Below, piece after piece: positions 56,268-64,000 of a stretch of DNA of 64,000 nt (position 1 is its first letter; each line of letters opens with the position of its first letter). The stretch lies in assembly GCA_018105865.1 (NCBI GenBank), contig CM030853.1:1392429-1456428 (forward strand). Reading direction: 5' to 3'. A program made the position numbers and the translations under genes. Source of the DNA: Metaphire vulgaris (Eukaryota; Annelida; Clitellata; Crassiclitellata; Megascolecidae). The notes below the pieces were generated by a model. The model was not told where the DNA came from, ran no database searches, and saw only the letters and a program-made list of their open reading frames with translations.

Positions 56268-57803
56268 ATGGAGGCTCTTCTGTCGACATCCGGCGAACTT
56301 CAATTCGTCGCCGGAGAATTCTACGAATTCGTCACACTTCCGCTTCCGGTTTCCGGCCGACCGTCGTCATCGATGACGTCACTCGACGTCCAGCTGGAGA
56401 TGACGCGCCGCGTCATCCAGCGCGTCGTCACCGTCATCGTCGTCGTCATCGGCGTCATCGGCAACGTCTTCAACATCGCCGTCCTAACCCGGCGCTGGAT
56501 GAAATCCTCCACCAACCACTACCTGACCGCCCTGGCCGTCTACGACTCCCTCTACCTGGTCCTGTCCCTCACCCTCAGCGTCCACCACTACCCGTCCGTC
56601 GGCGCCTCGCCCTGGTACGTCCACTACCGGATGCCGGTCGGCCGGCCGCTGGCCGACGTGTGCAGCAACACGGGGGTCTGGCTGACGTTGACCTTCACCG
56701 TCGAACGCTACATCGGCGTCTGCTTTCCGATGAAGGGCAAAGTCTGGTGCACGCCGCGACGCGCCAAGTACGTCATCGTCGTCGTCTGCTTGACGGCGCT
56801 CGTCGTGACGTCACCGGAGTTCTTCGAGATCGAGGTCGTCGCCGCTCGGGTCGACCCCGCCGCCGACCACCAGCTGAACAGGACGGCGGCGTCGTTGGCG
56901 CTCCAGCCGACCGCCTTCGGAGGACAGCGGTCGTACCGTATCGGATACTATTACGCCAACCAGACGCTGTTTACGTTCCTGCCTCTCGTCCTGCTCCTCG
57001 TCTTCAACTCGCTCCTCATCCGCACCGTCATGTACGCCGCCCACCGGCGCAGGGCGATGACGAAAGGCGACGTCGCCGCCGCCGCCGCCGCCGACGCCGC
57101 CGCGCCGATGACGTCATCGTCGTCCGTGACGTCACCGTCGTCGTCGAAGTCGGCGCGTCACCAGCGCGACCAGCAGCGCATAACGGTGATGCTGATCGGC
57201 GTCGTCGTCGTCTTCCTCGTCTGCCAGCTGCCGCAGGCCGTACAGAAGCTGTACCACGAGTACCTGCTGAGCAGTACCGGCGCCGGACCGATCGACCGCG
57301 ACCGGCGGACGCTGCTGATGATCACCGCCAACTACTTCAACCTCCTGGTGATGATCAACTGCTCCGTCAACTTCGTCCTCTATTCGTCCTTCAGCACCAA
57401 GTTCCGCACGACCTTCCGCCGGCTGTTCTGCCGGCCGCGGGGACCGGAAGTGGTCGTCCTGACGACGGACATGACCGTCGTCCAGACCCAGATGGACGAG
57501 ACGCTCCTCTCGTCGAGCAGCCCCGGATGTCGGCGGTCCAGTCCCGCCGCCGCCGCCGCCGCCGCTACTTCCGGTTCGCCGACGTCATCCTCCATCGCCA
57601 GTTTCTCGGTGACGAATCCGCAGCGATATAGGTCAAGGTCGTCGCCGCAGCAGCAACAATGTAGGTCAAGGTCGCCGAGGTCGATTTCGCCGAACCGGTC
57701 GCCGACCAGGGCGCCGATGCTCGGCGACGGTCGTCATGGAAACGACAGGTTTGCCAAGAACCGTCTTTCCCCGTCGAACATCGAGATGAAAACCTTTGTC
57801 TAG
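56268..57803 (+). CDS. FMRFamide-receptor-like peptide GPCR, intronless
   Basis: One 511-codon ORF from ATG 56268 to TAG covers a complete rhodopsin-type receptor. Helix 1 (about 51-74) has GNVFNIAVL, helix 2 has LTALAVYDSLYLVL (D93), helix 3 ends TVERYIGVC (DRY replaced by ERY, 146-148), followed by FPMKGKVWCTPRRAK. Helix 5 has P239, helix 6 has CQLP (319-322) in place of CWxP, and helix 7 has NFVLY (368-372) in place of NPxxY. ERYI.VC.P.....CTP.RAK and NFVLY are hallmarks of FMRFamide-receptor-like neuropeptide receptors. N-glycosylation sites NRT and NQT lie in the second outer loop. Intracellular loop 3 carries a poly-Ala run and the tail is Ser/Arg/Gln-rich. It is a plasma-membrane receptor, probably G-protein coupled, ligand unknown. 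The ORF is far more GC-rich than its surroundings. Confidence 0.9.
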   Translation: MEALLSTSGELQFVAGEFYEFVTLPLPVSGRPSSSMTSLDVQLEMTRRVIQRVVTVIVVVIGVIGNVFNIAVLTRRWMKSSTNHYLTALAVYDSLYLVLSLTLSVHHYPSVGASPWYVHYRMPVGRPLADVCSNTGVWLTLTFTVERYIGVCFPMKGKVWCTPRRAKYVIVVVCLTALVVTSPEFFEIEVVAARVDPAADHQLNRTAASLALQPTAFGGQRSYRIGYYYANQTLFTFLPLVLLLVFNSLLIRTVMYAAHRRRAMTKGDVAAAAAADAAAPMTSSSSVTSPSSSKSARHQRDQQRITVMLIGVVVVFLVCQLPQAVQKLYHEYLLSSTGAGPIDRDRRTLLMITANYFNLLVMINCSVNFVLYSSFSTKFRTTFRRLFCRPRGPEVVVLTTDMTVVQTQMDETLLSSSSPGCRRSSPAAAAAAATSGSPTSSSIASFSVTNPQRYRSRSSPQQQQCRSRSPRSISPNRSPTRAPMLGDGRHGNDRFAKNRLSPSNIEMKTFV

Positions 57804-58366
57804 TGTAGATACTTGTTAAACAGGTAATATCATGAAGATATCAGTGCTAATGAGCTAGTGCTAAGTGCTAGTGTTTAGTGCTAAGAGCTAAGCGATTAGT
57901 GATTGGTCCGATTAGGCTCATGGAATTCTCTGCTAAAATTCTCTACAAAACGTGACAAGATTGTTAATGCTGTTTTGCTCGACTTTTCAAAGTCAACTTG
58001 AAGTCGATTGTATAGATAATCATTAAGCACAGCTTCTGAACAGCTTGTAAAAGATCTCATTGTGTCTGTATCGTTAAATGTGCTGTTAAAATGGATGCTT
58101 GAAAAGCTAATCAGAACCTGTTCTGTGAAAGTAATTAATTATATAATTAATTAATTAATTATGTTTCACAATCAAATTTCAATCAATGATTGAAAAATAC
58201 AGAAAATGTCGTTTTGTGACAAAAGATTTGAAGTCTCTTTAACTGTTGGACAGTTTGGACGTCTTGTTTTAACCACGTTTTTAGGTAAAATTAAACTTTT
58301 TGCCAAACCTGTAAATGACTGCGACAAAAATGCATAATTTGAAAGTCATCTGCATGACTTTAAAGT

Positions 58367-58420
<54 letters not shown>

Positions 58421-58447
58421 TAATAAAGGGTTTACTGTGGTTCAGTA
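57804..58447. other. 3' flank of the GPCR, no gene seen
   Basis: AT-rich unique sequence with CTAGTGCTAAG repeats just after the stop (57845-57890) and an AAT run (58367-58430). Confidence 0.55.
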
Positions 58448-58683
58448 CAGTGGCGTAGCCAGGGAAATTAAACCCCCTTGGCTGCCGAAAACAAAATATA
58501 TTTAATGAGTTCCCATGCATTTTTAATTTTTGACGCGATTTTGGGAGTCAAACCCCTCATGGCTATAGAGTGTAACGGTGTAAGAGGTGAGGACCTTTTT
58601 TTGCTTGTCAAGATTTTTCCAAAGTTGGTCACGGTCAAAACCAAAACCAAAACCCCCTTCCTGGAATCCTGGCTACGCCACAG
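58448..58683. mobile_element. hAT-like element, CAGTGGCGTAGCCAGG family
   Basis: Ends CAGTGGCGTAGCCAGG and CCTGGCTACGCCACAG. Flanks GTTCAGTA (58440-58447) and GTTCAGAA (58684-58691) form a 7/8 target duplication. Confidence 0.88.
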
Positions 58684-58739
58684 GTTCAGAAGGATCTTCC
58701 ATGTCTGAGGTTACTGAGAACCAGTAGTTAAAGCGAATA

Positions 58740-58919
58740 CAGTAGAACTTCGTTATAGCTGACTCGATTATAACATATTTTCGGTTATAACGTACCGCAA
58801 TCTACGGTCACGTGTGACGCGCAACCGTATTGGATTGTATCGGATATAACGTACCTCGGATATAACGTATTCAATTCTACAGACCCGGTATATAAATACG
58901 ATATAACGAGATTCTACTG
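58740..58919. mobile_element. Pogo/Tigger-like MITE
   Basis: CAGTAGAACTTCG ... GAGATTCTACTG between TA dinucleotides, same family as 11177 and 53524. Confidence 0.85.
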
Positions 58920-59262
58920 TATTATCTATCATCCCAACTGTGCCGATCTACTGGGAATTTTTTCTGCAGTGAAAGTTTCGCGTGTAGCCTATCGCTTTGG
59001 CACAGAGGCAACAAGTTTTTTTATCATATTCTTACATCGGCGACCAATTTCCAAAAGTATCATCGGTTCCCTTCTGAGAGATAATTTTCGTCTTTATCGG
59101 AGCGACCGCGGACCGAGACCGTGCTTAGCGAGCGACGTCAACCAATCGCCGTTGTATTGCTTTTTCAGTCCGTCTGTTCGGCCGCCTTGTTGACTCTCTC
59201 CCTTTGATCTTTGATCTTTGTTCTTGAAACCCAGTGGAGCCACTTGTTGGGCGCAGTCGTCG

Positions 59263-59297
<35 letters not shown>

Positions 59298-59600
59298 GCA
59301 AAAGTCATCGTCGTCGTCATTGTCATCGTCATGGTCGAGTGTGTTTGTGTGTTTGTGGGGGGGGAGGGGGTGAACGCGCGCTGCAATGAGACAGAGTAGG
59401 AACTCTTTTGACGTCGGAAAATCGAAATGGTACTCATTGCCCGAATAATATGTACGCCTGTATGTATGTGTGTGTGTGTGCGTGTGTTAGTGCTCTCTTG
59501 GACCAAAAATATCTTAGTGATTCGACCGCCAAGAGAAAACTATAACTGCGATGAAGAGAAACTTGTTTCTATTTTCTGTGGAGAGACAGAGACAGAGACT

Positions 59601-59662
<62 letters not shown>

Positions 59663-59792
59663 GAGTCAAAGGGCGATTTTCTAACTGCATGTGATGTTTT
59701 TCTATCGCAATATGTTGTTTCATATCCATAGCGACGATAACTAGACTCGCTGTTTATAGTAGTTTTGCATTGCAGGGTCGTTCGGTGAGTAT

Positions 59793-59852
<60 letters not shown>

Positions 59853-60048
59853 CATCATTTGCTTTCTGCCAGCTCATCAGCGGCAATAGCTAGACACAAA
59901 ATGCTTCCAAGAAGTTCTATCTTCTGTCAATCGTCTTCCTTCTACTATTGTATTGTAATTCCTTTCATGTTCATGTCTTCTCTGATGTTTTCCATCCACT
60001 TTTTCCTGGGTCTTCCTCTTCCTTTGTTTCCTTCTATTTGAGTGTAGA

Positions 60049-60119
<71 letters not shown>

Positions 60120-60464
60120 CTTGGGAATCATTTCTCTCCGCATTTTCTCAGTTTCATCAGCCACATCCTGTGTGTTGTTAATTACCTCGATGAGATGAGG
60201 TTATCCGAACCTGTTGCTGAAAAAGTCTGGTGCCTTCATCTTCGTTTCGTTTGCGACAGGGGCGTGTCCAGGGTATTTGGCGCCCATGGCGTGACATGAC
60301 ATTTTATTATGTTATTGGCAGAAAATTAAAACTACAGGTGCAGTTTTCTTGCTTTTACTAAAGCGAACTGGTCTATGATCACGTGATCAAAGTCAGTTTT
60401 ATCGGTTTCCTCTCTCTTTCTACGCTGAGAAATTCGCCAATGATGATGATGATGATGATGATGA

Positions 60465-60555
<91 letters not shown>

Positions 60556-60618
60556 GCTGCTGCTGATGCTGCTACTACTACTACTACTACTACTATACTA
60601 CTACTGCTGCTGCTGCTG

Positions 60619-60681
<63 letters not shown>

Positions 60682-61497
60682 ATGGATGGATGGGGTGGGG
60701 GTTTAATCTTTGGGCGGAATCTCCAAAACACATAATCCAATCAAACGTTTTCTTTTTAAAATCCGTCGCTATGGAAACTCCAGGGACTAACTTTAGTTCG
60801 AAATGCTCAAAATGAGATGGGTTAAAAAGCTGTCTTCGATGCCTGTAGTTATTTTCGTTCAATTCAACGTGATGACGTTATTAATTTTAACTGCTAACAA
60901 AACACTAAGCAGATCTAGGATCTCCAGTTAGACGTTGACAGATTAAATTTCTCAGAATAATGTCTCTGGTCTTCACATCGACGACGAAATCCTGTACAGT
61001 CTTTGAGTTTCTTCTTATAAAATCGCAGTGGCAAAGTGAATTATTTTTGTCGTCTGTATATTAAATGGCCACCAATGTTATTTTTACGATCTCCTAGCTA
61101 ATCTAATTACCCCCTTTATGTACAGTATAATCGGTATTATTTTTAATAGCAACGAGAGCCGGCCAATAACGCACCCGTTTGTAATGTTGCCTTTTTATTC
61201 TGGCCATGACCTTTGACGCAAAACACGTGACTTTGTCATCAACGTATACAGGACTGGACATACTGTCAAGACGTGTGTCTGGTTTCTGTCGCTGTCGCGT
61301 GATGCGAACTGCGCCTTGTCATTTTCGTTTACCTAAGACCTAAGCGGAGAATAACTGCAGAACTATAGAACGCTGCTAGATTTCTCACTAAGTAGTGTGA
61401 GTAGGGGGGGAGGAGGTCAGTGGCGCAGTCAGGGTTCCGAAATAGAGGGTACGTCGCCATTTTCGGATAAAACAGGTTATCAAGTTCTCGGCGCATT
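58920..61497. other. Gene-free, microsatellite-dense stretch
   Basis: It contains (CAT)n 59266-59297, (GA)n/(CAGA)n 59583-59663, (TA)n 59797-59850, (TA)n-(GA)n 60049-60120 and a (GAT)n/(ACT)n/(GCT)n array 60440-60680. No splice-flanked coding exon was recognised. Confidence 0.6.
60440..60680. repeat. Compound (ATG)n-(ACT)n-(GCT)n array
   Basis: ATG repeats pass into long ACT runs interrupted twice by GCT blocks. Open frames here are homopolymers of L, S, V or Y. Confidence 0.96.
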
Positions 61498-61498
61498 C

Positions 61499-61555
<57 letters not shown>

Positions 61556-61603
61556 TGTTTTTAAGTGGTTTAGGAGGCTAAGTAAGCCTGTGTGAAAACC
61601 ACT
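61498..61603 (-). mobile_element. (AAT)n-tailed SINE 3' fragment
   Basis: An AAT run (61498-61553) lies next to AGTGGTTTAGGAGGCT ... AGCCT...AAACCACT (61564-61603), the hairpin domain shared with 20081 and 37471. The AAT run reads as the ATT tail of a minus-strand SINE. Confidence 0.65.
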
Positions 61604-61774
61604 GAAAGTATTGTCTTCGCTCATCCTACCTCCCCTCCCCAATTTTTCAACGGTTTCGCGCAAATTCCACGACCTGTCCCACCCAGAATAGTCCCCACGG
61701 CGACATTCCCCGCGCCCCCCCCCGCCCCGCCTGCTCGCCCTCTAGGACGCGCAAGTGAAGGAAGTAGGAAGTAA

Positions 61775-61884
61775 GACCTCCCGTGGGACCCGGAGGTCGG
61801 ACAGTTAAAAGCATCGACCCTTCCGCTAAGAGGGTCGATGGTCGACCAGCGAAGGGTCAAACACCCAACTCTCGCGTCCGGGTC
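61775..61884. other. Highly structured element, candidate ncRNA or transposon end
   Basis: GACCCGGA (61787-61794) can pair with TCCGGGTC (61877-61884). Inside are a perfect 10-bp stem CATCGACCCT/AGGGTCGATG with a 9-nt loop (61812-61840) and a smaller GCGA..GGGT/ACCC..TCGC stem. GACCTCC/GGAGGTC (61775-61798) competes with the outer stem. It does not fit a tRNA, since no B box is present. Confidence 0.35.
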
Positions 61885-62953
61885 GGTCGAGACACACGAC
61901 ACACCGAATCTATATATCTATAAACCGTTTAGATAAATTGGAGCTTTTAGCCGTTGGCAAACGGTCTCAGACGATCTGTTACACGACTCGGTTGGTTTCG
62001 TCCCGAATCTTTCGTCATGCCAAGTGACATAGCGTCACGTCTCTAGACGCCGTACAGAACCGCGCATGCGCAGTGACCCCCGGCACCCCGATACGCTTAC
62101 AGTTCAGGGCGTATTTTATGTCGTACTTCAAAACGAACGCATATGATGTAATTTGCGAAGATTACATTACGCCGTTTCTTGAACTATAGGGCGACATTTA
62201 CAGTATTACGAGCATAATTACTCAAGTTACTTACTTGCTTTCAGCTGTCATCGATTGCTGTCAGCTGTCACTGTCAGCAAACGCAATGCATAATTAATTA
62301 CTTAATTTTCTGCGAATGCAACACTGCTAGAAATATAACTTCATCGGACTCAATTGTTTGTGCGAGACTTGCATTTGCCCGATTCTAATTAAACTAGATA
62401 ATTATTTGTTGATGTAAAGCATGTCAACAGTCACACATCGTTTGACAGACGTTTTTTTACAACCCAGATATGAAACAGATCTGGAAAACATAAGAACTAG
62501 TCTTGAAATGAAATTATATAAAACGGAGAGCTTTGAATGTTAAGTTCTTCTGTAACTGTGACACAATAGGGGACTGTACCTGGGATCGCGCCTATGCAGT
62601 ATGCACCCACAAAATCCTCAAATGCGCGGGGGGGACGTGAGCTGTTGCAGGGCTCTATCCAGAGGATAAATTTTTACATCTACGGGTTTATCCTCCACAG
62701 CATTCGTCCTTGGAGGTTAGAATATTCCTTCTGCGGGGTGAGGGGGTCTATAGCACAGTTTAGCGCCGGCTCGTCCGTACCCCCGCCCCATAAACAGTGG
62801 CGCTCACAGAAATTTTTTCCAGGAGGGCAAAACGCAATGGTCACAGTTAGTATAATTTTCAAGATATTCAGTTTCACAATTCTTCGTTAAAGATAGGCTT
62901 CTGTTTCAAGCGTGAAAGTTTTGGTCAAAAGCCAAAATATGGTGAGTTACAAG
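61885..62953. other. Unique sequence, no gene seen
   Basis: Mixed AT-rich sequence. A G-rich repeat relic near 62790-62830 (CAGTGGCGCTCACAG) resembles the hAT-like class. Confidence 0.5.
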
Positions 62954-63167
62954 CAGCGACGTAGCGACTGGGGTAACTTATATCGGTATAAGTAACCCCC
63001 CAAAATCAGTATATATAATATAGTACAGTATATATAATATAGTACAGTATATAATATATATATACATATATACAACATATATAATATATAATATCATATA
63101 TATATATATAACAATATATACCCAGTAAATATATACCTCCGCAATCAAATTCCTGGTTACGCCCCTG
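62954..63167. mobile_element. hAT-like element with target duplication
   Basis: Ends CAGCGACGTAGCGACTGGGG and CTGGTTACGCCCCTG. Flanks GTTACAAG (62946-62953) and GTTACAAT (63168-63175) match at 7/8 positions. The interior is TA-rich with stretches shared with 28038-28214. Confidence 0.85.
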
Positions 63168-63550
63168 GTTACAATGTAGATTTGCATTTTCCAGGGGGAG
63201 GCGCTTATTTCTATACGTGGGCGCTGAGATGCCATAACGACAGCTAATCCTGTGATGACGTGCTTTTGTGCCTATCGTGGACTTGTTGCGACTACGGCGG
63301 GTTTCACTGTCTGTCCACAGTTTTCGCCATCACACGCCCAGTTTGCATATAATGAAGTCTATCGACTGACCCAGGCGATGCAGGCCTATGTGTAGGCCTA
63401 TGCCCGGTGTAGTAATGGTAAATGGATGAATGTAATTGCTTGATTCGACACAGATTGCGCTACAGAAATCAATTATTTTTCGTCCAGCGCCATTAATCGA
63501 CCATCGAATCTAAGCGATCAGAACGAGAATATACAGGGCCTACTGATTGT

Positions 63551-63589
<39 letters not shown>

Positions 63590-64000
63590 TGTGTGGTCAA
63601 CGGAGATCAAATGGATTGGAGTGGATGCCGCTCGGATCGAATGGCCAACGTTTCGCCAATGTTCCATCCAATCGGAGTTGACTAATTAGCTATTGTGACT
63701 ATAAATAATTATAATTAATTACTGGGATGCGTTGTGTAAAGCGCTGGCTGATATAGGATCCATGCCGCCATGGAAAGTATCAAACCGACCATTAAACATA
63801 ACTAGTGGCTTTTTATAACAGTAAGGAGTTTTCACTGTAGCCTTACAAAAAAGGAAAATTTTTAGAAAACGGATTTGAAGTTTGGAATGAACTTGTGAAA
63901 TCACCAATTAACAATTTATTAGTTTTGACCAAATATATAGGCCTAATACAAATTTTTCCGTTGCCCACCTTGTTACGTTTGCATTTTTTGCCACCGACAC
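63168..64000. other. Unique sequence with a (TG)n run, no gene seen
   Basis: The (TG)n microsatellite is at 63549-63595. The remainder shows no splice-flanked or domain-bearing frame up to the window edge. Confidence 0.55.

Noticed and set aside
56660..57631. 323-codon Arg-rich ORF overlapping the GPCR
   Set aside because: Shadow frame created by the GC-rich codons of the receptor; Arg/Pro runs only.
61787..61884. tRNA gene because of acceptor-like 8-bp ends
   Set aside because: There is no GGTTCRANNCC B box and no D or T loop consensus, and the internal 10-bp hairpin does not fit a cloverleaf.

Overview
This is eukaryotic, animal DNA. It has genes with GT-AG introns, TTAGGG-type telomeric motifs, dense microsatellites, and many short inverted-repeat (MITE-like) transposons. 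The proteins I can recognise (a PHTF membrane protein, a peptide GPCR of FMRFamide-receptor style, a Shisa/WBP1-type adaptor) fit a bilaterian invertebrate, probably marine. I cannot name the species.

Layout: 1-5335 is a tandem satellite of about 210-bp units with a two-unit higher-order alternation in its left part. 5336-14331 has no gene I can defend. It holds microsatellites, two RFX X-box palindromes (8451, 8648), pogo-like foldbacks and an ETS-rich stretch near 13519. 14332-17248 (+) carries four phase-compatible exons of a cysteine-rich, single-pass membrane protein whose tail has PSAP and PPSY motifs. 17249-19546 is repeat-rich and includes a 50-bp inverted telomere-repeat foldback. 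19547-32299 (-) is a PHTF1/PHTF2 homologue reconstructed as 15 exons with matching phases (2457 nt, 818 codons plus stop). Its introns are loaded with MITEs and a LINE tail.

33558-35620 (+) is a two-exon fragment of a C2H2 zinc-finger gene I do not recognise. Its last exon begins a large direct tandem duplication: 34852-43045 is followed with no spacer by 43046-50632, a diverged second copy carrying a 5'-truncated copy of the zinc-finger exon. This is either a recent segmental duplication or two haplotypes joined by the assembler. 50633-56267 is mostly repeats, with an ETS/CCAAT promoter-like stretch at 53783-53870 and two candidate exons at 54413-54812. 56268-57803 (+) is an intronless 511-codon GPCR. 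57804-64000 is repeat-rich, with MITEs, microsatellites and a strongly structured element at 61775-61884, and no gene that I recognise.

The genes do not form an operon-like unit. The main stories are genome architecture (satellite, tandem duplication, MITE families with readable target-site duplications) and three well-supported membrane-protein genes.
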